Shown in pieces: positions 44,453 through 56,579 of a stretch of 64,000 bases of DNA (the stretch's first letter is position 1; each line of letters opens with the position of its first letter). The translations under genes were made by a program, and so were the position numbers. The notes beneath the pieces were generated by a model. It had not been told where the DNA came from. It worked only from the letters and a program-made list of their open reading frames with translations, and made no database searches. The stretch spans positions 123,668 to 187,667 of the forward strand of contig BDIU01000221.1 of the NCBI GenBank assembly GCA_002118135.1. Reading direction: 5' to 3'. The stretch comes from Trebouxia sp. TZW2008 (lineage: Eukaryota > Chlorophyta > Trebouxiophyceae > Trebouxiales > Trebouxiaceae).

Positions 44453-46777
44453 ATGCCTTCGTATGATCTGGTGGTGGTACACCCGCTTGTACTGCTGAGC
44501 GTTGTTGATCACTATAATCGCGTAGCAAAGGATACCAAGAAGCGCGTCGTCGGCATCCTCCTAGGCGAGACCTACAAGGGCAGAGTAGACATAACAAACT
44601 GTTTCGCGGGTGCGTGCAGCAAGTCGGCTGCTGAGGCCCTTCCACTGACAACTGCTTGCGAAACATGCTCTCAAACTTGCAGTACCTTTCGAGGAGGATG
44701 AGCGCGATCCGAATGTTTGGTTTCTTGACCACAGCTACCTCGAAGGCATGTCAGCTATGTTCAAGAAAGTAAATGGTAAGCTTAGGCAGCAAGCATGACT
44801 CACAGTTGATACGTAGCACCCAGCTACTTTGACTCAGCAGCTGTGATTGTTTGCAGCCAAAGAGCGTATTCTAGGCTTCTACAGTACAGGGCCTAGGCTC
44901 AGAGAAGCAGACCTAGACATCAGTGACTTGCTGAGCGACTATGCTGAAACACCGCTCTTGCTCATCTGTCAAGTTCAGGTATGTTGCCTGTCTGCAAGCC
45001 TGCACCAGTGCCAGCCGAGCTATCAACAGCTGTCAGCTACATATTCGAGGCTCACCGTTCAATGCTGTTGCAGCCAAGGGAGATGGGCTTGCCAACAACA
45101 GCTTACTATCCTAAGGAGCAGATTCGGGAGGTGCGAGCACAAAAACATCAAGAAGACTTTCCTGTATAGGCAGCTGCAAGACAGCCAGCAATGGCAAAAA
45201 GCAATTTCATGCTCTGTATGCTGTGAGGTTTGGCATGCATTGTCTGAAGACTTAACATTGGACTGCAGGATGGCACGCAAAAGAGTCAGAAACTCTTTGT
45301 AAATATCCCAACAGAAGTTGGTGCCACAGAGGCTGAAGAGATTGGTAAGTGTCGACTGTTGCAGCGCCGCATGCACCTTTGCATTTGTCACCTCATGCCA
45401 CTCAATACTTCACAGCCATCAGAGAGTCAGTCCAGCAAGAAAGGGATCATAAAACACTTCCTTGACACACGCCATCAAGCTGCATGCAATGCCTGCGGCA
45501 TTGTCAGTGCTGCAGCTGGCGTTGCTGTAAAACAGAGGCTTGCTGTGAGAGCAAGTTGCAAGTTTGACAACCTGCTGCATAGCCTCTGATGCAGCTGTCA
45601 ACTCCGCCAAAATGCCTGTCATTGTGAACGCCATGTTGCAGTCGACAATCTACCCTGCCAGCAACAATGCAAACCTTCATAGGCGTGGAACACTTGCTAA
45701 GAGATGTCAAGGACAGCACTGTCAGCAACCTGTCGTCTGAGGTCAGCCATATGGCCAGTGGTCTGCGTGCCCTCAAAAGCAGACTTACAGAGGTGCAGGA
45801 GTATCTCAGCCTGGTTCTGGAAGGCAGACTTCCTGTCAACCATGACATCATGTACCAGCTGCAGGTCAGTATGCGTTTTGTCAAGCACGAATTTGTTCCT
45901 GCTGAGATGGATCTTCTGCAATAGAAGAACTGCTTGCATCTGCAGCTATGCCGCACTTTGCATGAAATGACCAAGCACCGTTTCAGCACTGTTTATGACC
46001 TGCAGCATGATGCCTCTGAGACATTTGCACAACCCATAAGACCCATAGCAGATGTGAGCTGTAGCATGCAGTACCTGGGTGTCATGACAGGTGTGATGGT
46101 CTGCTGCAGGACGTGTTCAATCTACTGCCCAACCTCAGTGTGGAAGAGCTGCTCAGATCTTTTGCCATCAAGTCAAATGACATGATGCTGGCAGTGTATC
46201 TGGCGTCAATGATTCGCAGGTGAACTGACTGCTGCACATTGCATGTCAGCTTGTGGGGCATGCAACAAGCAGTTGCTGCTCTGCTTTGCATGTGCTGCTG
46301 ATGTCCTGGGACGACCTTTCCAATGCAAGACTCTGCATATGCAGTGTGCTTGCACTACACAATCTCATAGACAATCAGGAGCAGCGAGTATGGAAAGAGA
46401 AGCTTGGACAGAAAAGGCCAGAGCTAGAAAATGGCAAGGTGGGATTCCCATTTCATGCTGTGCATTATGGCCTGCCTTTCCAATCCCTCTGAACTCCACG
46501 CGTTATTGCAGCCTGCACATGCACTTTTGCATTCATGGCTACAAACCTGCAGCAACTCATCATGGCAAACTGCGCAGCGTGAACTGTGTGTACCAATAGC
46601 AATAGCTGTCTGATCAGAGCATCACAGTCCTGCTTTGTCTGTAATGCTATGCTGATGTCCCTGACAAATGCATTGCAGAGCAAGGTGGCAAAAGACGGCA
46701 AGGACAAGGAGAAAGACAAAGAAGCTGCAGGCAACGGCAAGAATGGAGCTTCTAGCAGCAGTGCAAGCAAAAAGTGA
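44453..46777 (+). CDS. RPN8: 26S proteasome regulatory subunit RPN8 (PSMD7), 9 exons
   Basis: Lid subunit that pairs with deubiquitinase RPN11. Exons: 44453-44609, 44683-44775, 44857-44978, 45074-45130, 45269-45344, 45683-45864, 46110-46219, 46345-46438, 46679-46777; phases close to 329 residues. The MPN domain (residues 1-130) reads [49 protein letters not shown] and [20 protein letters not shown]. It lacks the JAMM His-x-His, as RPN8 always does. Then come [40 protein letters not shown] and [20 protein letters not shown], and a Lys/Ser-rich tail [18 protein letters not shown], characteristic of RPN8. A TGTAA poly(A) motif lies at 46905. Confidence 0.96.
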
Positions 46778-47189
46778 TCTTCAGCTAGCTAACACTTTTT
46801 ATTGTTGGCGTTTTTGGTTACAACTGACAGCAGACATGATGCTAAACCCTCGCAACCTTCTGGTGCTTTGACCCTCTCTTTGTCTGAGCCTGACAAGCAA
46901 ACCATGTAACCAAGGCCCACACGCACTGCTACTTTTGCGACCGCTGCTTTGTCTCATGCATCATGCTCGCTGCAACAGATTGAGCTGCGTACTGACTTGC
47001 AAGTTGTTTAGGTAACCCTGCTTGAACACGTATTGGAATTTGTATTGTTCCTTTGACGGGTTTTGTTTCAGTTGTTTTTCTGGCAACAAGCAGCTTTAGT
47101 CAGCTTGACCTGCATTTTGTTTTCTGCTGCAGTGCTGAGCAAGCATGAACGCTTTTTGAGCTGAGTACTGTCTTGACATGCCATTTGAA
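46778..47189. other. 3' flank between convergent genes
   Basis: Nothing beyond the 3' UTRs of RPN8 (+) and the ARM-repeat gene (-). Confidence 0.5.
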
Positions 47190-50100
47190 TTAACCCATAA
47201 GCAGCCGAAGCACCCCAAGAATCGTGACTGCCCCAATCACCAATGACCCAACCAGTGCTTGCCAAATAGCCGAATCACTGACATTCCATTCAAGCTTGTC
47301 ATGCAAAGTATAAGAAATGTGCCGGCTCCATCTGCTTAAGAGAGCCATGCCATGCCTCTTGGCCTTTTCAGGCAGGCTCTTTTCAGCTGCCATGAACTTC
47401 AGGGCTCGAGTCACTTCCTTCAAAACCTCCTTGTCATCAGGATTAGCAGCTAGCAGTTTGACCATACCCTGCAAAGCACACGCCTTCGCTACTGCAGCAT
47501 AGGAATGCATGCTACAAATAACAGCAACAGACAGGTGCATAATCAGCTTAGGCAAATATGGATATGTGGCAAGCAAGACAAGTATGCATGTCTTGAATTG
47601 CAGTGGCTGCAGCAAAACATCAGTGATGCACCAAGCAGACCTCATAGTATTATGCCTTGCAGCAACTGATGCTTGAAGGCAAGAAGTGATCTTCTCAGAT
47701 AGAATAGGATTGCCATATGCCGGCTTGTGCTGTTGGCACATGAGCAGGATGTGAAGGCACAGATTGCAGTGACACAGGGCACTTGAACTCGTGGGGATGC
47801 AGGAGTGAACACGGTACCTGAATGCCTTTAGCTTCCCTGATGGCAGCTTTGTTGTCAGTGTTGCTCTTAGCCAGATTTGCCAGTGCCCAGGACGCATTCT
47901 TGATTGCTCGCTTGTCCTGGCCCCTTTGCAGCAAAGCCACAAGCGGCTCTACACCTCCTGCCCGCCTGCACCAACATTCAGACACATGAGAGAAACATCA
48001 ACATTCATGCCACTTGAGATGGTTTCTTTTCACTGGACTCCCAAGTTGATGTACACACTTGAACTGTGTAAGGTCTTCAACAAAATGCAGAACCTGTTTT
48101 GGTCATCTTTGCATGCAGCAAGCCAGGCAGGCACACCATGTACTTGAGCCTGCAATGCAATGGAACTGCTTTGCCTTGCCTGATGGTATCCTGGTTGTCC
48201 TTGTTATTGGCAGCCAAATTAGCCAGCGCCCAAGCAGCTTTGGCTGCTACTATCTCTCGGCTAACTCGCTGGATAGTGTCCAGCACAAAGCTTTGGGCAT
48301 GTGATGACACTTTCCGGGCTGAGGGGTTCGGGGTGGCGGGGTCATCAGGGGGGTTGGGGGGGCTGCCGCTGCTGTCTACCTGGTCTTGAAGGGTCTGGAC
48401 CAGCCTGCGGATTCCAGCCAAGCCATGTGCCACATCTTCATCCACCTGCAGAAAGGCTACACTTATAAAATTGTTATCTTTGATCCTTGTCTTTGGAGGG
48501 TTGCAGGGATCAAGCCCTGGGGCGGGGGTAGGGGAGGGGGAAAGGGGCTGCTGCTTCTGTCAACCTGATCTTGAAGGGTTTGAACTAGCCTCCAGATTGT
48601 GGTCAAGCCATGGCCACATCTTTATCCACCTAGCAATGGGCTGGGTTTTTATGTCATTCTTCAGAAATATCATCATCAATGACTTTTTGAGACTACTAGC
48701 GCGCAGCTGTTGCTGTCACTAAACGGACTTGACTGTTCTTAGGAAGGCGGTGTGTTGCGACTGGAGAGAAACGTTCTAAAAGCTTATGCAACCGGTTATT
48801 GGAATTTTAAAGGAGTTTGTGTCCAGCTGCAAAACACTGCCTTCCTGAGGATAGACTAGTATGTAGCTTGTGTGGCATTCAATCAGACTGTCAAAGCAAT
48901 GCTGCTTGCATGGCAAACACTGTTGCGGTGGCATTGCTGCTTGCATTGCATTGCAGGTGCTGATGCTGCAAAGCACGCAAAGAGTGAGTCAGTCAGGGCA
49001 GTGCGTGTCATGCCTTACTTGAGTAGCAGCGCATAGCACGACTGATCCGTACGATCCTTCCTCTCTCAAGCTGACTGAGCACCCAGAGCATGTAGCGACG
49101 TCTCACAGCAAAGCTGTAATTGAATAATTTGCCACTATCAATCCAGACCTTGCAAGTCACAAGAGCAGCTGCTGACTGGTCTTGTAATTTAGAAGCAGGC
49201 AAGGCCTGTGAGCAAATATACATGTAGAGTAGATCAAACACACTGTCACAGGAAGTAGAAAAGAAAGAGAGACCGAAAAACAGAAAATAAAAAGGAGACA
49301 ACATTCAGCTTTATAACACTGATGAGCACACCTCAGGAGTGTCATCTTCTCCATAGTAGACTGCTAGGGGGTAGCTGCGCGTTTTGTGCTGGGTGATGCC
49401 CACGCCTGTCTCCACAAGCTCCAAGAGCTGATCTACTCCCCCTACCTGACTCCGCACAACAGGGTTTGTAATGCATGGGGTATGATGCACGCAAGATTGA
49501 CCTGGTATATCAACGCATACAGAAAGATTTGGCGTATATTAGGGCTTGCATGAACATGAACGGACTCGAGTTGCACTGGAGCGTAAATGCGAGCAAGAAG
49601 AGATAGGCTGCACTGGGGTGTGAATGCACATGAGGGGGTTTGGACTGCCTTTGCAATGGGATGTGACAATTTACAACCATCTTGAGCAGCTCTCATATCT
49701 ACTAGATGAGCTGCATCCAGGCAACCTCAATCTCTGCAGCAGCATGAGCAGGATCAGCTTCAGCAGCAGGGCTGACCTCTTGGATGGCTTCCCGCAGCTG
49801 CGGGTGGCTAACTTGAAGGGTGAGCAGGTGCTGCACCACCTCCGCCTTGAAGGCCTCGCTGTCCTGCTCTTGCACGCCTTCACTGCCTGCCTCGACTAGC
49901 TTCACCAGTGGCTCTATGGCTCCTGCATGCACAGCAACTGATGCTGAGCAGCGCTGTAGGAACTTGCATTGGCCGTATGACTCCTGCCAACTTCCACCAG
50001 TTCTAGCAGCGACTGTATGGCTCCTGCACGTACAGCATACACAGCATGGCTTCATGGCACAGCACAGGGCTTGACAATGGCTCCTGAACACACAGTAGTT

Positions 50101-53100
50101 TCTGCACCACCTCCGCCCTGAAGGCCTCACTGTCCTGCTCTTGCCTGCCTGCACTGCCTGCCTCTTCTAGCTTCACCAGCGGCTCTTTGGCTCCTGTACG
50201 CACAGCGTTTGATCAGAAGCGGCATTATAGACTTTTGCAACAGCTGACAAAGAGCTTGCACCAGCCAAACTGATGGCTCTATGGCTCCTGCACAACCAGC
50301 ACTGCTTTATGACAAAGCAAAGAAAATTGATAAGGAAGCCTGTCCTTGCATGCCCTTACCGCCCGCCTGTACTAGCTGCACCAGCGGCTTTCTGGCTCCT
50401 GCATACACACGATTTGATGCTCAGCGGCGCCATACATTCATATGCTGGCTGCATGGCTCCTGAACACACAGCATTTCATGGACAGCAGCACTGTAGACAT
50501 TTGCCTTGGCTGTATGGCTCCTGCAAATACAGTCCTGCACCACCTTTGCCTGGAAGGCCTTGCTATATTGCTCCTGCACTCCCTCACTGCCCGCCTCAAC
50601 CAGCTTCACCAGTGGCTCTATGATTTCTGCACGCACAGCGCTTGATGAGAAGCGGCGCTGTAAACAGTTGCCTTGATTTTTGGCTTCTACACATTGCTGC
50701 TTCAGGGCCCAGCAGCGACAATTGACAGGGGTTGCTGCTCCTGCATGCTCTCACTCCCTGCTTCCACCAGCTTCACCAGCAGCTCTGTTGCTACTGCACA
50801 TAGCGGGCTACTGTGCTGCACAGCAGGCACGTACAGTTCACACCTGCTGGCATTCCACAGCCATAAGCAGGACCGCCACTGCCCTGATATTCTGTTTGTG
50901 CAATTTCAGACATTGTCTGACTCGTATGGGTCTGCACAATCAAACCGGTGAGACAGCAGGACGGGAAATTAACAGTCGGCTGCAGACTTGGTACAGTTGA
51001 GAAGACTGCAAAGCATTGGTAGACTGTAGACTTGAGCTACTGACCTGCTTCCCTGAGGGCGTCTTGAGCCTGCTTATTGTCTGCTGCCAGGTTGGCGATA
51101 GCATGCAAGGCAGGGGGGGTGATGGGGTGGGTGGGGCCCTCCCATGCCAACCTGACCAGCCCCTCTACACCCTCACCCTTCAAAACTTCAGCCTGTGAAC
51201 AACATCAATCAAACTCATGTCCAGTCAGGCCAAAATTCACGTATTGAGCAGAATTATCTTTTGGTCATGTGGGTCCTACGTTTCCAATCTCCCCACCTTG
51301 GCCTCCACCCTCAAAAGCTTGGGCTGTAAATATACTCAGCGCCCTATTGCAGCAGTGACGTGTGCAGACACACAGATCTCCTGCTTGTAAGGGTTGCTGC
51401 GCCCCCATTCCTCAATCCATCACCCTGTGAATGACATCAGCATTGCTTGAACGTGTAGCAGACTGCTAAAGCTTGCACTGAAATCTCAGAGTGATTGCAG
51501 ATACATATGCATATGAATACAACAAGGTTCAGTCAGCAAACAGATACATGGGCTGACAGTGGTCCTTGTCTGAAGCATAGGCATGCGTGAGCACGTGGCG
51601 TCATTCAGGCTCAGCAGCGACCACTCGGAACCCACTTGCATTGGCTTACGACACGTTCAAAAAGGGTGGTTTGCAGCCAGTTCATGCTTCTTTGTGTGCC
51701 GAGAAGCAACCTCACCAGTGGTGGTGGCAATGATGATGATGACCACAAAATACCAGTGTGTGCAGGTTGTTGGGCATGAAATGTACCTGCGCTGCTGGAT
51801 TGTCCACTAGCATGTTGGCCAGCGCCCAAGTGGCATACTGTGTGGCTTTGGAAGCAGCCCCTCCATCCAGACACCTGCACCCTTGAGGGACAGCAGGTGA
51901 GACGATGATTCACAGCAGAGAAAAGCAAAGAAAAGGCAGGGAAAGAAAAGAAACAGCGGCGTACTGGGTGGCCTTGGAGGCTGCTATTCCATTCAGACAC
52001 CAGCACCCTTGAAGCCAAGCAGGTAAGATAGCTACACAGGTAAAAGCACAGAAGTCAGCCCTCACAGCATCACAACATGCCCTGTGCAGTTCGTGCTGTG
52101 TGACAGCGCGTGCAGAAGCAGTGGTGTGCACAATGCACAAAGAAGAATCTTGATGGCATGCGGGATTATGGATGGGTAGATGCCTGCATGGCTCAGACTA
52201 ATGCATAGCCTGAAAGTGAGTCTCCTCCCATACAGTAGCACTGCTACACAATAAATTGTCCTGATTACTGAAAGCCGCTTGAGTGTGTTGAGCTTTCCCC
52301 TGTTGCAGCAGCACTGTTGCAACAGAATTGTTGCAGCAGCATTGTTGCACAGACAAGCTGCTTTGATCAATGCATACCAATAGCGTGTCAGGGGCTTACA
52401 AGAGGAGGGCGGAGACTCCGTTTGCTGCCTGCACTGCAGCTCTGTGAGTGGAAGCATTCCTGCCTGTGGTCAGAGCAGCCAAGGCATGTGCTGCGCCCCC
52501 AGCAGAGGCTGACTCAGACCCCCTCTTGGCTAACAGCACCAACAGCTGTACGCCTCCTACATGACACAGGATTGCATGACACAGCATGACTGCTGACAAA
52601 TGAGTAGTCAAGGTGTGTCTTGCCCCTCAGTAGAGGCTGACTCAGACCCTCTCTTTGCCAGGAGCACCAGCACTTGTATGCCACCTGAACAAATCGGTTC
52701 AGATCAAATGATCAGGAACTGGAACACCGCAGAAGGGCATGAAATGATCCACAAATCATTGCAGAGATTGATGATGCCAGTTGGCGACTTCAACTGAACG
52801 CATAGCTACCTCAGACTGCACACAAGCCCCTACATGACAAGAGCGATGGGAATTGATCAAGCTTTAGCCATGTGTGAAGTCGACGATGCCAGCATGGGTC
52901 ACATCATACGCCTGTATCCCCTCAGCATGACACAGCAGATAGACTAACTACTAATCAAGCCAAAGATGACAGCATGGGCAAATTTGAGTAAGTGCTTAGC
53001 TGCATCAGGCGCTTCTGATGCATCACTTTTTGATAGATCGTAAATGAGAGCTGGTGGCAGTGGTTTGCAAGCAGCATGGCATGCGTGCCTTGTGATTTTT

Positions 53101-53849
53101 AACCCTCGGGCTAGGAGCTGGCTGTTGTGCTTGCAGAAAGGGCTGCGTACCAGCCTTATAAAGGACTGCTTTGTTGGCCCCGTTGCCTTGGATCAGCTTG
53201 GCCAGTGTCTTCACCCTGGCAGCTAATGCCTCGTCAGGTGCTTTTACCTGTGACCAAAAGCATCACCATTATACACCATCATTGTTCATCTTCATCACTA
53301 ACATGCGATGTACTGAGGATCTGTGACCCAGCTAGGTGCATACGGAAGCACTGAACTGCCACCAAACAATGCCTCCAGAAGCATCAGCTGCCATCAAAAT
53401 GTGTATCAGACCAAGATGGTCAATGCAGTCGCCACTCTGGTGCATTGGGAAGAACCACCTTGATGTGATCAATGAGCAGGCTCAAGGCGCCTGTGTTTCT
53501 CACAATGTCCTGTCCAGGGCGATGGCCGCTGACAAGGCGACCAAGCAGCTTGGTGGGGTACAGTCTTGTGGAACCAGGAGCACTTGCATACTTAGCAACT
53601 AGGGCTGTGACACCAGTTGAACTGCAACCATTCAAACGTTTTGAGACGCTTTGAGTACATTGGGCCAATTAAGGCAAATTGGTCGACCAAATGCAAGCAA
53701 TGTGAGCTTCAGCTTCGCTGATTGATGGGTGTGTCAAATTCTGACCTGCTGAAGCCTTGCACAGGTTGAAAATCTGCTCCTGACAGCAAGCCTGTCACCA
53801 AAATGGCTAAACCCAGCACAGGAATCGACAGCAACGCCGACTTCTTCAT
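47190..53849 (-). CDS. Membrane-anchored armadillo-repeat protein, 12 exons
   Basis: Exons: 53849-53746, 53621-53459, 53247-53151, 52556-52400, 51874-51787, 51192-51045, 49922-49726, 49445-49332, 49205-49149, 48445-48175, 47957-47818, 47468-47190; all phases close to 604 residues. The N-terminus MKKSALLSIPVLGLAILVTG is a signal anchor or membrane span. ARM-like repeats follow: GVTALVAKYASAPGS, GVQLLVLLAKRGSESASAGG, ASKATQYATWALANMLVDNP, GVEGLVRLAWEG..ALHAIANLAADN, GAIEPLVKLVEAGSEG, WALANLAANNKDNQDTIRQ and GGVEPLVALLQRGQD..WALANLAKSNTDN. A C-terminal span, WQALVGSLVIGAVTILGVLR, ends the protein. Intron 10 needs a GC donor (CAAG|GCAAAG) to keep the ARM frame. I do not recognise a named family; ARM repeats suggest protein binding at a membrane surface. 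Introns are full of exon echoes. Confidence 0.82.
48470..48645 (-). repeat. Upstream echo of ARM gene exon 10
   Basis: gcggggg..ggg.ctgctgcttctgtcaacctgatcttgaagggtttgaac mirrors gcgggg..gggctgccgctgctgtctacctggtcttgaagggtctggacc in the exon (48335-48445) and includes ccaagcc(atgt)..cacatcttcatccacct. It lies directly 5' of the exon on the minus strand. Confidence 0.85.
50000..50800 (-). repeat. Four extra copies of the ARM exon 7
   Basis: The real exon starts at 49922 (GAIEPLVKLVEAGSEGVQEQ). Related copies, each after a tg/tac(a)g acceptor, lie at about 50195 (GAKEPLVKLEEAGSAGRQEQ), 50400 (RKPLVQLVQAGGKGMQGQ), 50620 (EIIEPLVKLVEAGSEGVQEQ) and 50790 (ELLVKLVEAGSESMQE). Unlike other echoes, all keep the ARM reading frame over 15-35 residues. 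Only the 49922 copy continues to a phase-compatible donor. Confidence 0.85.
51280..51440 (-). repeat. Two echoes of the ARM gene exon 6 start
   Basis: cctcaccct(t)caaaacttcagcctgtgaacaacatcaat at the exon start (51170-51210) recurs as ctccaccctcaaaagcttgggctgtaaat (51301-51330) and cctcaatccatcaccctgtgaatgacatcag (51411-51440). Confidence 0.7.
51950..52025 (-). repeat. Echo of the ARM gene exon 5 start
   Basis: gcggcgtactgggtggccttggaggctgctattccattcagacaccagcacccttga copies 51825-51885 (gcatactgtgtggctttggaagcagcccctccatccagacacctgcacccttga), upstream of the exon on the minus strand. Confidence 0.88.
52615..52692 (-). repeat. Echo of the ARM gene exon 4 start
   Basis: Encodes GGIQVLVLLAKRGSESASTE after a ttgttcag acceptor, against GGVQLLVLLAKRGSESASAG in the exon at 52556. 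It then diverges from the exon. In phase with exon 3 but without a donor, so probably unused. Confidence 0.82.
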
Positions 53850-54571
53850 GGTTTGCAGTCACGCTTGCGCTATGCGCTGAACACGGATCGAAGCTCGCTG
53901 GGGAGTAGCTTCAAGTTGGTGAGCAACTGTCGCAAGCCGTTGCTCGATATAGGCTGATCAGGGCGACGGCTCAGATACGCCGACGGAGACTGCTTATTTT
54001 TTTTTTGTGATCCGAGCTGTCTTCATAATCGTCGAGCAACTGAAGCGATGCAATACAAATCGCTGATCAGTGATGACTCTCGCAGAGCTCACAGGAGCAA
54101 CGACTGAGCAAGTGAGCAGCGACGCAACTCATGCATAGCTAGCAGCTTGGCGGATACATCGATGGGGTTTGGGTTTATGAGCGGCACCGATGCACAGCAA
54201 TCGCAACAGGGCAGCGTTGCGGTTAGGATTGTGCAGAGGCAATTGTCAAGGCTTCTGCGCAGTGCTCCGAGACCAACTTCTTCGGTCAAGTCAACTTGCC
54301 CTAACAGTGTGACGTTGACAGGGAGCGAGTCTAAGACAGGCTCAGCCGCACACTTGATTCAAAGCTGTGACTTGCCGATTACACACCGCCGCAGGCGCCT
54401 CTTACTGTCGTTGGCGTTGTCGCGAGGATTCGTTGATCTACGCTGCAGCCGCAAGCCGTGCTCAGACAACAGGTGTTCGTGCGCCTTTGGCTCAGCATCC
54501 GCTCGAGCTGAACTTCATCATGACACCGTCTGAGGTAGCGGACTAATTGCAATTGGCAAAATTGGTTCGTC
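53850..54571. promoter_or_regulatory. Bidirectional promoter region, ARM gene / CBP20
   Basis: About 720 bp between divergent starts with an A/T run at 53996-54006. An open frame at 54162-54533 (+) starts MGFGFMSGTDAQQ and turns Arg/Ser-rich. It has no recognisable domain and may be a uORF or chance. Confidence 0.4.
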
Positions 54572-56555
54572 ATGGCAAGGCTTCTGAAGGTGGGTCACGC
54601 TTTAGCAGACCTGATAGCTTTCAGCAAGACGCCTTGTTACAACATTCACTATTTTGCCTTCCGGTATCATAGCAAAGCCTTCATTGGCTGGCTTGTGTTG
54701 CAAAGAAGTGCTTTGTGTGCTTGTGCAGTTGCTGGACCCCAGTATATCAGCATATTATGACCGGCGCTTTCCAGCAACTAGGGGCTACACTGAAGACCAG
54801 AAGCGTCAAGAGTTTGAAGAAGCTTTACGCAGCTCAACCACAGTTTACATTGGCAATTTGGCCTTCACCACTTCTGATTTCCAACTCTATGAGGTGCGAA
54901 CAATCATGCATGCAATGCTGACTTTTACTCAAACCAGTCAGTTTCCTTGGGTAGTCCTGGTTAAGCCCCTGAGCCTGCCTTGCATGCATGTGGGCAAATG
55001 GATGCGTCATCGTGACTGTTGCCAAGCATCTGAAGGCATGTCAAGCCAGCTATGAACATGCTGTCATTTCATTCAATGCAAAATGGCTTTGGACTGAATT
55101 GTCTGGAGGCACTTCATTGCTTCTGTATGCACCCAGCAGGGGCAAAGAGCTGTTGCCTCTCACGTGATCTGCGTACAAAAGCACGCCTGAGCTGTGCAAT
55201 AGACCCAAACAAACAATGTCAAGACAAACGAAATAATCTGAGTGTGGATGTGTGATCGCTGAGGGTCACAGAGCCTCAATAGCAAGCGTATGACTGCTGA
55301 GTGACTCATGCTTGCAACTCGTCTCAACAGCTGGTGACATCAACAGGCTCACGTGGGTCTGCGTTCCATGAAATGAAAGCCTTGTGGTTTCTGCGTTGTG
55401 AGTTAATTCACAACAGTGAATGATGCAGCTCTTCTCAGAAGCTGGGGAAATCAAGAGGCTCATCACGGGCCTGAATTCATGAAAAGAAACTTTGGTGACT
55501 TCTGCTTCAAGTGCTATTTTGAACAATGAATGATGACTGTAGCTCTTCTCAAAAGCCGGGAAAATCAAGAGGCTCATCACGGGCCCGGATTTCATGAAAA
55601 GAAACTTTTGTGACTTCTGCTTTGAGAGCTATTTCGAACAATGAATGATGACTGCAGCTCTTCTCAAAAGCTGGTGACATCAAGAGGCTCATCATGGGCC
55701 TGGACTCCATGAAAAGAACACCTTGTGGTTTCTGCTTTGTGAGCTACTTCACCAGGAAGGATGCAGAGGCTGCTGTCAAGTACATCAATGGGTCAATGAT
55801 GGACGGGCGGTCCATCAGGGTGGACCATGATTGGGGCTTTGTGGAGGGAAGGCAGTTTGGGCGGGGCAGATCTGGGGGTCAGGTCGGTACACCAGCTCTT
55901 ACTTTCTTATCAATGTCATTATTCCATGCCTGCTAGTCACTATTCCAATTGATGTAGATGTCAAAGTCCATTGGAAGTACATGCGTGCCAGCAGTATTGC
56001 AAAAGCCTGCTAGGTGCTGTGGTTGTGATGTAGCTTGTGGGTATTTCTTGGCTGCAGCATGTGGTAGCTAATTGACATTAGCTTCACTGTAGCATGCGGT
56101 GGCTCTGCAGACATACCCATGTCCAGCAAATAGGCACCTTTGCTATCATGAACTGAACCTTGTGCATGCAGCAATGACACCTTGCTTGCTGTAGCACAGC
56201 GAGAGGCCACCAATACACCTTTGTTGTATGACAAAGGACATGTTGATTGTTACCTTCTGCCATCTGCTGCTCATCAACAGCCCTGTAGCAGTTGTTCAAA
56301 GAAGAGCGCACATGGATCATGCAGGTTCGTGATGAGCACCGCACAGACTTTGATCAAGGCCGTGGCGGCTATGGCAAGCTCATGTGGGAAGAAATTGAGG
56401 CCAGACAGAACGCTGCAGTGGGCCAGATGGACATAGATGTACCACAGCAGGGTGGTATGGGGTATAACACCAAGCGCAACAGAACGCAACAAGACTACAG
56501 CACGTATCAGGCGCAGAATAGGAATCCTCGAGCCAGAGACGATGATGATGATTGA
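54572..56555 (+). CDS. CBP20: Nuclear cap-binding protein subunit 2 (CBP20), 4 exons
   Basis: Binds the m7G cap of nuclear transcripts with CBP80. Exons 54572-54589 (MARLLK), 54729-54893, 55658-55882 and 56325-56555 join in phase 0 to 212 residues. The N-terminus [20 protein letters not shown] carries the cap-stacking tyrosines. The RRM has RNP2 VYIGNL and RNP1 CGFCFVSY, with [28 protein letters not shown]-like ([20 protein letters not shown]) and [20 protein letters not shown]. All cap-contacting regions are present. The C-terminal tail is longer than in animals and ends in acidic DDDDD, as in plants. Introns 2-3 and the 3' flank hold echoes of exons 3 and 4. Confidence 0.96.
55290..55655 (+). 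repeat. Three echoes of CBP20 exon 3's start
   Basis: The real exon starts at 55658 (ctcttctcaaaagctggtgac...). Copies with acceptor begin at about 55542, 55439 and 55317, spacing 104-122 bp. Each spans about 85 bp of exon (through GFCFVSY) and then jumps, via acaatgaatgatgactgcag, to the next copy. The nearest copy is the most similar and the farthest the least. Frame is broken in all. Confidence 0.93.
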
Positions 56556-56579
56556 CAGACTGGTGCAAGAGCTTGATGC

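Noticed and set aside
44123..44512. Minus-strand frame ending CVCNTDCHRSVRQWDRAMSK
   Set aside because: No ATG before the last residues, overlaps the RPN8 start, and I found no acceptor that makes a convincing gene.
50000..50800. Extra ARM exons added to the protein
   Set aside because: Only the 49922 copy leads to a phase-compatible donor; the others lack donors or run into stops, so they are listed as repeats pending RNA data.
54162..54533. 124-codon plus-strand frame in the ARM-CBP20 promoter
   Set aside because: No recognisable domain, Arg/Ser-rich throughout, overlaps the expected 5' region of CBP20; not enough support for a gene.
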